A DNA stretch of 30,973 nt, from the NCBI GenBank assembly GCA_018970845.1, contig JAGWVO010000003.1:1-30973 (forward strand). Reading direction: 5' to 3'. Shown piece by piece: positions 9,143 to 17,375 of this stretch. The position numbers and the translations under genes are program-made. The notes beneath the pieces were generated by a model. It worked only from the letters and a program-made list of their open reading frames with translations, had not been told where the DNA came from and did not search any database. How positions within the stretch are numbered: the first letter of the stretch is position 1; every line of letters starts with the position of its first letter. This DNA is from Planctomycetota bacterium. GTDB lineage: Bacteria > Planctomycetota > Planctomycetia > Gemmatales > Gemmataceae.

Positions 9143-9811
9143 ATGCTGGCCATGTTGATCGCGACCCTTTCCGCCCCGGCGCAGGCCGGGCCCGCCGCCG
9201 TGAAGCCGACCGACCGGATCGTCTTTTTAGGCGACTCCATCACCCAGGGAGGCGCGGGGCCCAAGGGTTATGTCACCCTCGTGAAACAGAAGCTGGCCGA
9301 GGGCGACACCAAGGGCGCCGAGGTCATCGGAGCCGGCATCAGCGGCAACAAGGTGCCCGACCTCGAGAAGCGCCTTGAACGCGATGTGCTTTCCAAGAAG
9401 CCGACCGTGGTGGTGATCTACATCGGCATCAACGACGTCTGGCACGGCGAGAGGGATCCCGCCAAGGGAACCATGCCAGAACGGTTCGAGCAGGGCCTGG
9501 CCGGCATCGTCGAGAAAATCCAGGCCGCGGGGGCGAGGGTGATCCTGGCCACGCCAAGCGTGATCGGCGAGAAGAAAGGCGGGGCCAACAAGCTCGACGC
9601 CAAGCTCGACCAGTATTCCGAGATCACCCGGAAGCTGGCCAAGGACAAGAAAACCGGCCTCTGCGACCTCCGCAAGGCGTTCGCCGACCACCTGGCCAAG
9701 GCCAACGGCGCCGACAAGGAGGCCGGCATCCTCACCACCGACCGGGTCCATCTCAATGAGGCCGGCAACGCTTTCGTGGCCGCCGAAATGCTCAAGGCCC
9801 TGGGAAAATAA
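9143..9811 (+). CDS. Secreted SGNH/GDSL-family hydrolase
   Basis: 222 residues from the ATG at 9143. That start has GGAG at 9131-9134, 8 nt upstream, and gives a short signal peptide (MLAMLIATLSAPAQAG). A GTG at 9110 overlapping the previous stop is in frame but would put 11 extra residues before the signal. The SGNH blocks are complete: FLGDSITQGG with nucleophile Ser32, GAGISGNK for the oxyanion Gly, GIND with Asn97, and DRVHLNEAGN with Asp200 and His203. The length fits the lipase_GDSL_2 class. Family members deacetylate or de-esterify carbohydrates or lipids; here an acetyl-esterase acting on polysaccharide would fit the neighbouring sulfatases and pectate lyase, but this is inference. 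It directly follows the cytochrome/propeller gene and is likely co-transcribed. Confidence 0.92.
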   Translation: MLAMLIATLSAPAQAGPAAVKPTDRIVFLGDSITQGGAGPKGYVTLVKQKLAEGDTKGAEVIGAGISGNKVPDLEKRLERDVLSKKPTVVVIYIGINDVWHGERDPAKGTMPERFEQGLAGIVEKIQAAGARVILATPSVIGEKKGGANKLDAKLDQYSEITRKLAKDKKTGLCDLRKAFADHLAKANGADKEAGILTTDRVHLNEAGNAFVAAEMLKALGK

Positions 9812-9826
9812 AGGCGGCCACCGCCT
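9812..9826 (+). other. Short GC hairpin between SGNH hydrolase and small membrane protein genes
   Basis: AGGCGG at 9812-9817 pairs with CCGCCT at 9821-9826 around a 3-nt loop. There is no T-run after it, so it is more likely an RNA-stability or processing element than a terminator. It lies just before the GGGAGG ribosome-binding site at 9835-9840. Confidence 0.3.
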
Positions 9827-9847
9827 ATTCCCCCGGGAGGATTCCCC

Positions 9848-10114
9848 GTGGGCGACATCAAGAGCCCGACCCTGCTGTTCATCAAGGGCGGGCTCATGTT
9901 TTTGGTGGGCCTGACGGCCTCCGCGATCCTGCTGCTGAGGCATCCCGACTGGCTCGCCGCGGGGCTTTTGGCCACCGCCGTGTGGGGCTTCTGCCGCGCC
10001 TATTACTTCGCCTTCTACGTGATCGACCATTACATCGATCCGGGAAGCCGATATGCCGGGCTGATGGATTTCATCAGGCGTTCCATGGGAAAGTCATGGA
10101 AGCCGCGGGCCTGA
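9848..10114 (+). CDS. Small two-helix membrane protein, function unknown
   Basis: 88 residues, GTG start, with GGGAGG at 9835-9840 placed 7 nt upstream. Two hydrophobic segments are seen at about residues 9-28 (LLFIKGGLMFLVGLTASAIL) and 34-57 (WLAAGLLATAVWGFCRAYYF), separated by a short RHPDW turn. The C-terminus is basic (RRSMGKSWKPRA) and probably cytoplasmic. The stretch YYFAFYVIDHYIDPGSRYAGLMDF is characteristic but I do not recognise a named family. It sits 36 bp after the SGNH gene and 19 bp before the TrhO-RluA fusion gene, so it may be co-transcribed with both. Confidence 0.75.
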   Translation: MGDIKSPTLLFIKGGLMFLVGLTASAILLLRHPDWLAAGLLATAVWGFCRAYYFAFYVIDHYIDPGSRYAGLMDFIRRSMGKSWKPRA

Positions 10115-10133
10115 TCGCGGCACGGTTTCCCGG

Positions 10134-11957
10134 ATGAGTGGCGTGGCGATGGTCACCAACATCTCCTGTTACCTGTTCGCCCCGCTCGATGGCCTCAAGC
10201 CGTTGCGAGAGCGACTGTCAGCCCTTTGCAAGGATTGGGGCCTCAAGGGCACCATCCTGCTGAGCACCGAAGGCATCAACATGTTCGTGGCCGGAGGGGC
10301 CGGCGAAATCAACGAACTTTTGGCCTGTCTGCGCCGGGTGCCCGGCTTGGAAGCGCTCGCGCCCAAGGTGAGCGAAAGCGGGGAACAGCCGTTCACACGC
10401 ATGCTGGTGAAGATCAAGAAGGAGATCATCGCCTTCGGAGTGGAGGGGATCGACCCGGCCGGGAACCCCGCTCCCCGACTGCCGGCCCGGGAACTCAAGC
10501 GCTGGCTCGACGAGGGAAGGCCCGTCGTGCTGCTTGACACCCGCAACGACTACGAGGTGGAACTCGGCACCTTCCGTGGCGCCCTTCCCATCGGAATACG
10601 GCATTTCCGCGACTTCCCCGGGGCCGTCGCCGGGCTTCCCGCCGAGCTGAAGGATCGCCCGATCGTCTCGTTCTGCACGGGCGGCATCCGCTGCGAGAAG
10701 GCGGCACCCTACCTCATCCGCGAGGGGTTCCGCGAGGTGTACCAGTTGGATGGCGGCATCCTCAAGTATTTTGAGGAGTGCGGCGGGGCGCATTACGCTG
10801 GCGAATGCTTCGTCTTCGACAAGCGCGTGGGCCTGGCCGCCGAACTCGATGAAAGCGGCCACGGCCTTTGCTACCGGTGCCAGTCGCTCATCACCCCCCG
10901 TGACATGGCCGACCCGCGAACCGTGGAGGGAGTTTCCTGTCCAAGGTGCTTCGTGTCGCCCGAGGAGGAGCGGGCCATCGGCCTCGAGGCGCGCCGGGAG
11001 AAAATCCGGGCGGCCGCCGAGCCCCTGCCGGGCAGCGTTCCCGCGGACAATTACCGGCCGCTGCGGGTGCATTCCCGGCACGATGGCATGACGGCACTCG
11101 GGTTTCTGGGCGACCTGTTCAACCATGTTCCGGCCGCGCACTGGCATGAGCGATTCTCCGCCGGCGACATCGTTGACGCCGGGCTCGAGCCGGTATCCAC
11201 AAGCCGTGTGGTGCGCGCCGGTGAAAGGCTCCATACCCGCGAAAGGGCCCAGGTTGAGCCCCCGGTGAACCCGGCCATCGGGCTGCTGCATGAGGACGAG
11301 GCGATCATCGTGATCAACAAGCCCGCGCCCTTGCCGATGCATCCCTGCGGCCGGTTCAACCGCAACACGCTGCAGTCGATCCTGGCCACCGCCTACGCGC
11401 CGGAAAAACCCAAGCCCGCCCACAGGCTCGACGCCAACACCTCCGGACTGGCGGTGTTCACGCGCACCCGGGCGTTCGCCCGGATCGTGCAGCCGGGCTT
11501 CGAGAGGGGCGAGGTCGATAAAACCTACCTGGCGAGAATCACCGGCCACCCCGCGCGAGACACCTTCCAATGCGAGGAGCCGATTTCCGATTCCCCGGGC
11601 CACCGGGGATCACGGGCGACCGGCGGCGAAGGGAACCTGGACGCCATGACCAAGTTCAAGGTGGTGCGCCGCGATGCCGATGGCACGGCGCTCCTTCTCG
11701 TCCAACCGCTCACCGGCCGCACGAACCAGATCCGCGTTCATCTTTGGCACCTGGGGATTCCGGTCCTTGGCGATCCGATGTATCTGCCGGGGGGCAAGAT
11801 GGGGGATATCCAGACCCTGGGTTTGGAAGATGGCCCGCTCAACCTGCATGCCTGGAAGATTCAATTCCGGCACCCGCTGGACGGGAAGCCGGTGGAATTC
11901 GAAGCGCCATGGCCCGACTGGGCCGGCAACCTACCGGACGACCGGCAGGTGCCTTGA
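10134..11957 (+). CDS. Fusion protein: TrhO-type tRNA U34 hydroxylase (rhodanese/UPF0176) + RluA-family pseudouridine synthase
   Basis: 607 residues. Residues 1-~290 match TrhO (UPF0176, YceA): an N-terminal acylphosphatase-like part (LKGTILLSTEGINMFVAG at 37-54), a rhodanese domain with active-site loop CTGGIR at 181-186 followed by CEKA, then FVFDKRVGL and a cysteine pair cluster CYRC (246-249) and CPRC (269-272) that may bind zinc. Residues ~300-380 are S4-like or linker. Residues ~380-595 are an RluA-type pseudouridine synthase: LHEDEAIIVINKPAPLPMHP, catalytic Asp433 in HRLDANTSGL, and GRTNQIRVHL at 528-537. TrhO makes 5-hydroxyuridine at tRNA position 34; RluA enzymes isomerise uridine in tRNA or rRNA. 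All catalytic motifs of both halves are intact. The ATG at 10134 lacks a strong ribosome-binding site; the ATG at 10149 is an alternative. The last 27 bp overlap the convergent sulfatase gene. Confidence 0.93.
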   Translation: MSGVAMVTNISCYLFAPLDGLKPLRERLSALCKDWGLKGTILLSTEGINMFVAGGAGEINELLACLRRVPGLEALAPKVSESGEQPFTRMLVKIKKEIIAFGVEGIDPAGNPAPRLPARELKRWLDEGRPVVLLDTRNDYEVELGTFRGALPIGIRHFRDFPGAVAGLPAELKDRPIVSFCTGGIRCEKAAPYLIREGFREVYQLDGGILKYFEECGGAHYAGECFVFDKRVGLAAELDESGHGLCYRCQSLITPRDMADPRTVEGVSCPRCFVSPEEERAIGLEARREKIRAAAEPLPGSVPADNYRPLRVHSRHDGMTALGFLGDLFNHVPAAHWHERFSAGDIVDAGLEPVSTSRVVRAGERLHTRERAQVEPPVNPAIGLLHEDEAIIVINKPAPLPMHPCGRFNRNTLQSILATAYAPEKPKPAHRLDANTSGLAVFTRTRAFARIVQPGFERGEVDKTYLARITGHPARDTFQCEEPISDSPGHRGSRATGGEGNLDAMTKFKVVRRDADGTALLLVQPLTGRTNQIRVHLWHLGIPVLGDPMYLPGGKMGDIQTLGLEDGPLNLHAWKIQFRHPLDGKPVEFEAPWPDWAGNLPDDRQVP

Positions 11958-14834
11958 CAACGCCTCAATCACCGTCTTGCTGTCGGGCTTGTCGGCAAGG
12001 TTCACCGTTTCAGCCGGGTCGTTCCTCTCGTCGTACAATTCCGTCGCCACGATTTGCCCGTTCTTGCGGCCGCGCCAGACTGTCAGCCGCCAGCGTGCGT
12101 CGCGGATGCTATAGCCCATGACCGGGCCGCCGGCGCCGACCTTGCCGCCGGGCCGGGGATACTGGCTGATGGCAACCCTGTCCCACGCCTCGGCGGGGTT
12201 GTCGACCAGCCTGAGGAGGCTCTTGCCGTCCACTCCCGCGGGCGCCGGCAGGCGGCACGCCTCGGCAAGGGTGGGATAGATATCCACGAATTCCACGGGC
12301 GTCTCGCACTTGCTTCCGGCGGTGGCCTTGCCGGGAATGCTGAGGAGCAGCGGCGCGCGCGTGGCCTGCTCGAAATTGGTGTGCTTGTGCCACAGGCCAT
12401 GGTCGCCCAGTTGCCAGCCATGGTCGCCCCACAGCACAACGACGGTGTTGGCCGCGATCCCCTCGCGGTCGAGGGCGTCGAGAAGCCGGCCGACTTGGGC
12501 GTCGGTGTAGCTGACGCAGGCGTAATAGCCATGGCGCAGGGTGCGGGCGAACGCCTCGGGAATGGGGTTGCCCTTGGGCACGCCCTGGTAGCCGTGAATC
12601 TCGCCGTTGTCGTGCCCGGCAAAGGCGGGGGCGCCCTTGGGAAGGGTGGCGATGGACGGACCGGGAATCTTCGCCGGATCGTGCATGTCCCAATATTTCT
12701 TGGGGGCGACAAACGGGAGATGGGGCTTGAGGAATCCCACGGCCAGGAAGAACGGCTTGTCCTGCCTGGCCAGCTTGGCGATCCGCGAGACGGCCTCGGC
12801 GGCGGTGCGGCCATCGGGCAGGTCGTCATCGGCCTTGGGGCTCACCTCATAGGCCGGGCCCTTGGCCTTGCCGGTGGCCTCGTCCTTTTCGGGCTTGCCA
12901 TCGGCGTATTCAACGACTCCGTTTCCTGTTTTTTGGGTGATGCGCTTGCGCCAGTCGGCCGGGTCGGTGTCGACGGTTTGGCCGGTGGAATACCAGTGCG
13001 GTTCGCTCCAGGATCGGCCATCCTCGAATCCGCGGTGGTACACCTTGCCCAGCGCGGCGGTGTGGTAGCCGTTGGCCTTGAAATGCTGGGGCAGGGTCAC
13101 GGTGTCCGGCAGCGCGGAGCGGAAATGGGTGTTGAGGTCCCACACCTTGGTGGCGTCCGGCCTCTTGCCCGTGAGCAGCGAACTGCGGGACGGGCTGCAG
13201 ACGGCCTGCTGGCAGTAGGCGCGGTTGAAGACGATCCCGCGCGCGGCAAGCCTGTCGAGGTTGGGTGTTTTCGCGATGGTGTTGCCGTAGCAGCCGATGT
13301 CGGGCCTGAGGTCGTCCACCGCGATGAACAGGACATTCGGCTTGGCGGGCGCCTTGGCGGCCGGCTTGGGCGGGGAGGGCGCGGGTTCGCGCTTGGACGG
13401 ATCATTTCGCTCGGCCTTGGAGGCGCTGGTGCGCTCATGGCCCAGGCGGGTGTGGGCGACCATTTCCGTGGCCATCCCCTTGTCTCCCTGCTGGGCCATC
13501 CAGCCGTCGAGTTCGGCCCGCAGCCTTGCGAGCGTCGGCCCGTGCCTTGGATCCTTGGCCAGGTTTTCAAGCTCGCGGGGGTCGGCTTGCAAGTCGTAGA
13601 GTTCCTCGGCCGGGCGGTGCGCGACGCGGTCGATCATCCGCGCCAGGGATGGATTGTCCTTGGCGTCCTTCGACCAAGACTTGAGCGTCTTGCCGAAGCC
13701 GCCGATCTCGAAGGTGTTTTCGGGGGCCAGGTTGCGGATGTACTTGAAGCGGCCGTCACGGGCGCAGCGGATGGGATATGGATCCTTGTAACCCGAGATG
13801 CCGACATTCGTGTGCTGCCCGAACACCACTTCCCGGAACTTGGCTGTTTTCCCCGAGAGCACGGAGAGAAAGCTCATCCCGTCGAAGCCTTTACGGCCCA
13901 TGGCGTCGGGGCATCCGGTGTCGATGGCCAGGGGATCGACCCCGGCGGCCTCGAGGATGGTGGGAGTGACATCGGTGTACTGCATCAGCGCGTCGCTGGC
14001 GGAACCGGGCTTCACCTTGCCCGGCCAGCGGACCAGCGCCGCGGCGCGGATGCCGTTGTCGTACAGCGTCCACTTCCCGCCCATCGGAAAGCTGTTGCCC
14101 TGCTCGCTCACGAACATCACGAGCGTGTTGTCGGCCTGCCCGGTGGCGTCGAGCATCCGCAGCATTTCCCCGACCTGCCAATCGAGCTTGGAGATTTCGG
14201 CGTAGTAGTTGGCGAAGTTCCGGCGGGTCTCGGGATTGTCGTGCAGGTACCAAGGCAGGGTGATGGCCGCGGGATCAAACTGCTTGGGATCCCCGCGGTC
14301 CCACGGGGAATGGGGATCATTCGAGGCGAAGACCAGCATCCAAGGCTTGGAAGGGTCCTTCATGATCCAGTCGCGCGACTTGGAGAAATTGTCGTCATTG
14401 GCTTCCGCGAGGATCTCGAAAGGAAACGAATCCTTCGGCCCGACATGGTTCTTGCCATGAAGGGCCGTGCGGTATCCATGGGCCTTGAGATGGGTGAAGA
14501 CGCTTTTGGTGCCGTCGTAAACGCGCGTGTGGTTGGGATAAGCCCCCGACCGGACGCCATGGAGTCCGGTGTAAAGCGCGTGCCTCGTGGGCGAGCAGGT
14601 GGGCGCCGGGGTGAACATGCCTGTCAGCTGCATGCCCTGCGTCCGCAGTCGGTCGAGATTGGGAGTCTTGACCTGCTTGTTGCCGGTGAAGCCGAGATCG
14701 CGCCAGCAAAGGTCGTCACCCACCAGCAAAAGAAAGTTGGTCTTGCCCCGCTCGGCGGCGCCGGCGGCGCCGGCCCACACGCACAACAGGACGACCGCCA
14801 TGGTGATGACGCGGTGGGCGCTGGAAAATGCCAT
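11931..14834 (-). CDS. Secreted tandem sulfatase: two complete sulfatase domains in one polypeptide
   Basis: 967 residues with a Sec signal peptide (TMAVVLLCVWAGAAGAA at 11-27). Domain 1 (~31-455) resembles N-sulfoglucosamine sulfohydrolase-like sulfatases: metal ligands GDD at 39-41, formylglycine motif CSPTR at 80-84, HGKNHVG, and a SEQGNSFPMGGKW element in place of the usual S-D-N-G. Domain 2 (~497-967) resembles iduronate-2-sulfatase: AVDDLRPD at 505-512, CSPSR at 546-550, LGKVYHRG, and WGDHGWQLGDHGLWHKHTNFE. A Lys/Pro/Ala linker (~480-498) joins them. Domain 2 has no signal of its own. Both cysteines can be converted to formylglycine by the usual motif, so both domains look active. Substrates are probably sulfated glycans; the exact ester bonds cannot be read. 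The stop overlaps the 3' end of the convergent TrhO-RluA gene. GAGG about 10 nt upstream supports the ATG at 14834. Confidence 0.92.
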   Translation of the reverse strand: MAFSSAHRVITMAVVLLCVWAGAAGAAERGKTNFLLLVGDDLCWRDLGFTGNKQVKTPNLDRLRTQGMQLTGMFTPAPTCSPTRHALYTGLHGVRSGAYPNHTRVYDGTKSVFTHLKAHGYRTALHGKNHVGPKDSFPFEILAEANDDNFSKSRDWIMKDPSKPWMLVFASNDPHSPWDRGDPKQFDPAAITLPWYLHDNPETRRNFANYYAEISKLDWQVGEMLRMLDATGQADNTLVMFVSEQGNSFPMGGKWTLYDNGIRAAALVRWPGKVKPGSASDALMQYTDVTPTILEAAGVDPLAIDTGCPDAMGRKGFDGMSFLSVLSGKTAKFREVVFGQHTNVGISGYKDPYPIRCARDGRFKYIRNLAPENTFEIGGFGKTLKSWSKDAKDNPSLARMIDRVAHRPAEELYDLQADPRELENLAKDPRHGPTLARLRAELDGWMAQQGDKGMATEMVAHTRLGHERTSASKAERNDPSKREPAPSPPKPAAKAPAKPNVLFIAVDDLRPDIGCYGNTIAKTPNLDRLAARGIVFNRAYCQQAVCSPSRSSLLTGKRPDATKVWDLNTHFRSALPDTVTLPQHFKANGYHTAALGKVYHRGFEDGRSWSEPHWYSTGQTVDTDPADWRKRITQKTGNGVVEYADGKPEKDEATGKAKGPAYEVSPKADDDLPDGRTAAEAVSRIAKLARQDKPFFLAVGFLKPHLPFVAPKKYWDMHDPAKIPGPSIATLPKGAPAFAGHDNGEIHGYQGVPKGNPIPEAFARTLRHGYYACVSYTDAQVGRLLDALDREGIAANTVVVLWGDHGWQLGDHGLWHKHTNFEQATRAPLLLSIPGKATAGSKCETPVEFVDIYPTLAEACRLPAPAGVDGKSLLRLVDNPAEAWDRVAISQYPRPGGKVGAGGPVMGYSIRDARWRLTVWRGRKNGQIVATELYDERNDPAETVNLADKPDSKTVIEALSRHLPVVR

Positions 14835-14895
14835 GTCGCGAAAGCCTCGTGGGATACGGTTCGGGCCGCGGAGCGAAAGCCGCGCGCGAAAAACG

Positions 14896-14910
14896 CATCA
14901 TAAGATGATG
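14896..14910 (-). promoter_or_regulatory. Inverted repeat overlapping a -10-like element upstream of the tandem sulfatase
   Basis: CATCAT-AAG-ATGATG is a 6-bp-arm palindrome. On the minus strand it contains TATGAT (14902-14897), one mismatch from a consensus -10, which would give a leader of about 55 nt. No good -35 was seen at 16-18 nt. A repressor or activator site covering the -10 is possible but inferred. Confidence 0.3.
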
Positions 14911-14996
14911 AGGCATGCAAAACATGAAAGCGCCATGGGCCTGGCCAGTCCCAATCCATGAATCGTTGCGCTCCATGACAGCCGGCATCCCTTGGC

Positions 14997-15024
14997 TTGC
15001 CCAGTCCCATGTTGGTGATATACT
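14997..15024 (+). promoter_or_regulatory. Candidate sigma70-type promoter with extended -10 for the PSCyt1/DUF1553-DUF1501 genes
   Basis: TTGCCC (14997-15002), a 16-nt spacer and TATACT (15019-15024), preceded by TGA to give an extended -10. The start of transcription would be near 15031, about 20 nt before the ATG at 15052, leaving room for the AAAGG ribosome-binding site at 15039-15043. Confidence 0.5.
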
Positions 15025-15051
15025 TTGAAATCCCGCCCAAAGGTTTCAGTC

Positions 15052-17364
15052 ATGCCGCACCGGTTTCTCTGGGCCTTGATGGTTTTGGCATCCGCTCCGG
15101 TCGGACGCGCCGCCGATCCGGCCCCCTCCGCGGCGAACCTTTCTCTTTTTGAGCAGAAGGTCAGGCCGCTTTTAGTGCAACATTGCCTGTCATGCCACTC
15201 CGTGGCTTCCGGCAAGAAAAAGGGCGGCCTGCTGCTCGATTCCCGCGAGGCGATCCTCAAGGGAGGCGACAGCGGTCCCGCGGCCATTCCCTCGGATGCC
15301 GACAAAAGCCTGTTGACCAGGGCCGTCTCCCACCAAGACTCGGAACTTCAAATGCCTCCCAAGGGCAAGCTCGCGCCACGGGAAATCGCCGCGCTGAGGG
15401 ATTGGATTGCCGGGGGCATGGCCTATCCCGCGGGTTCGGGCGCCTCCAGGGAGGAACGACGGATCGACTTGGTCGCCGGCAAGAAGTTCTGGTCGTTCCA
15501 GCCGCTTGCCGAACAAACCCCGCCAGTCGTGAAAGACAAGGATTGGCCGAAGGGTCGGATCGACACCTTCATCCTGGCGGCACTCGAGGCGAAACAATGG
15601 GCCCCGGCTTCCCCCGCTTCCCGCGCCGCGCTCATCCGCAGGGCCAAGTTCGACCTTCTGGGGCTTCCCCCCACCCCGGCCGAGGTTGATGCGTTTGTCG
15701 CCGACAACCACCCCGACGCGTACGCCCGGCTCATTGACGGGTTCCTGAAGTCCAGCCATTACGGGGAGCGCTGGGGCCGCCACTGGCTCGACCTGACCCG
15801 ATACTGCGACATCGGCGAAGCCTGGACGGAAACACGCGGGCAACCATGGCACTACCGGGACTGGGTGATCCGCGCCATCAACGAGGATATGCCTTACCCG
15901 CGTTTCGCGCGGTTGCAGCTTGCGGCCGACCAAATGTCCGATGCCCGCGTGGCCGATCGCGCGGCGCTGGGATTCATCGGGTTGTCGCCCACTTACTGGA
16001 AGGAACTCCAGCTACCCGTCGAGATCATCAGGACGATCGTGTCGGACGAAACCGAGGAGCGAATCAACGCGCTTTCGAGCACCTTCCTCGGGCTGAACAT
16101 GGCGTGCGCCCGCTGCCACGACCACAAGAACGATCCGATCACGGCGGAGGATTATTACGCCGTGGCGGGGGTGTTCGCCAGCACCCGCCAGGCCGATCAG
16201 GCGCTCGCCGCGGGGATCGACGGCCTGGCGGTCGCCGAGGCCCGCCAGCAGGTCGCCGCCCTCGAGGCGGAGATGAAAAAGCTGATGGGCCAGAAAGCGG
16301 CGCCCGTGGCGGAAAAAATCAGCAACCTCGAGTCGCGCATCAGGGCGCTCAAGGCGACCCCGGGTTACGACTCATCCCTTGTCCCCGGCGCCGTTGACGC
16401 CTCCTTGCGCGTGGTGGAGGCCAAGGGAACCCACGGCAGCCGGATCGTTTATGAAAGCGCCGCCACGGACATGCCCGTTGAAGTCCGCGGCAATCCCAAC
16501 AAGCCGGGCAAGGTGGTTCCGCGCCGATTTGTTTCCGTGCTTTCCCCCGGGGAACCCCGACCGCTCAACCGAGGCAGCGGAAGGCTCGACCTGGCCGATG
16601 CCCTGGTTGAGGATTCGGGCCCTCTCATGGCGCGGGTCATCGTCAACCGCGTCTGGAAGTGGCACTTTGGAGCCGGGATTGTCGACACCCCGAGCGACTT
16701 CGGAGCCATGGGTGAGCGCCCGAGCCATCCCGGGCTCCTGGAAGATCTCGCGGCACGATTTGCCGCGCATGGCTGGTCGCTGAAATGGCTCCACAGGGAA
16801 ATCATGCTGTCGGCGACCTACACGCAGGCCAGCGGCGCTCCGCAGGCCGTGGACGAATCGTTGAGGTTCCTTTCCCGGTTCCCGCGCCGCAGGCTCGACA
16901 TCGAGTCATGGCGGGACGCCTTGCTGGCGGTTTCGGGCAACCTCGACCTTTCGATGGGAGGCCCTCCCTCGGAATTGTCGGCGGATTCCAACACCCGGCG
17001 CACGGTATACGGCACCGTCCGGCGCCGCGAGTTGAACGACCTCCTGCGCCTGCACGACTTCCCCGACCCGGTGATCCACAGCGCCGCGCGCATTCCCACC
17101 ATCACCCCGCTGCAGCAGTTGTTCCTGCTCAACAGCCCGCTGGTGGCCAGGCAGGCGGCCACCCTCGCCTCGAGGGTCCAGAAAGAAGGGCCGGCGTCAC
17201 CCGCCGGAAGGATTGATTTCACCTACAGGCTGCTTTTTGGCAGGATGCCCACGGACGGGGAACGAAAGATCGGGCTGGACTTCACCGGAAGCGGCAAACC
17301 CAACGCATGGCGCGACTACGCCCACGCGCTGCTGGCGGGCAACGAGTTCCAATTCATCGACTAA
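15052..17364 (+). CDS. PSCyt1 + DUF1549 + DUF1553 secreted protein (planctomycete cytochrome c-like)
   Basis: 770 residues from the ATG at 15052, chosen because AAAGG lies 8 nt upstream and the product then starts with a signal peptide (MPHRFLWALMVLASAPVGRA); a TTG at 15025 is in frame but less likely. PSCyt1 is at ~30-140, with CLSCH at 45-49 and the family feature KKKGGLLLDSREAILKGG, ending in MPPKGKL (Met as possible sixth heme ligand). DUF1549 is at ~170-380, with DTFILAALEA, RRAKFDLLGLPPTPAEVDAF, SSHYGERWGRHWLDLTRY and a second CxxCH (CARCH at 352-356). DUF1553 is at ~490-750, with RVIVNRVWKWHFGAGIVDTPSDFG and LFLLNSPLVARQA. It is 11 bp from the DUF1501 gene with which this family almost always pairs. 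Role in the cell is unknown; periplasmic redox or carbohydrate degradation has been suggested for the family from context. Confidence 0.94.
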   Translation: MPHRFLWALMVLASAPVGRAADPAPSAANLSLFEQKVRPLLVQHCLSCHSVASGKKKGGLLLDSREAILKGGDSGPAAIPSDADKSLLTRAVSHQDSELQMPPKGKLAPREIAALRDWIAGGMAYPAGSGASREERRIDLVAGKKFWSFQPLAEQTPPVVKDKDWPKGRIDTFILAALEAKQWAPASPASRAALIRRAKFDLLGLPPTPAEVDAFVADNHPDAYARLIDGFLKSSHYGERWGRHWLDLTRYCDIGEAWTETRGQPWHYRDWVIRAINEDMPYPRFARLQLAADQMSDARVADRAALGFIGLSPTYWKELQLPVEIIRTIVSDETEERINALSSTFLGLNMACARCHDHKNDPITAEDYYAVAGVFASTRQADQALAAGIDGLAVAEARQQVAALEAEMKKLMGQKAAPVAEKISNLESRIRALKATPGYDSSLVPGAVDASLRVVEAKGTHGSRIVYESAATDMPVEVRGNPNKPGKVVPRRFVSVLSPGEPRPLNRGSGRLDLADALVEDSGPLMARVIVNRVWKWHFGAGIVDTPSDFGAMGERPSHPGLLEDLAARFAAHGWSLKWLHREIMLSATYTQASGAPQAVDESLRFLSRFPRRRLDIESWRDALLAVSGNLDLSMGGPPSELSADSNTRRTVYGTVRRRELNDLLRLHDFPDPVIHSAARIPTITPLQQLFLLNSPLVARQAATLASRVQKEGPASPAGRIDFTYRLLFGRMPTDGERKIGLDFTGSGKPNAWRDYAHALLAGNEFQFID

Positions 17365-17375
17365 GCGGGTGCCCC

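Larger units (their letters stand above)
14835..15051. other. Divergent intergenic region between tandem sulfatase and PSCyt1/DUF1553 genes
   Basis: 217 bp without a gene. It holds a plus-strand promoter candidate and a minus-strand -10-like site with an inverted repeat, both listed separately. A 9-bp direct repeat CCAGTCCCA occurs at 14945-14953 and 15001-15009. Confidence 0.55.

Noticed and set aside
12054..14903. A long open frame (about 950 codons) on the plus strand
   Set aside because: It is antisense to the tandem sulfatase, whose two sulfatase signatures and signal peptide are unambiguous; the translation shows no family motif.
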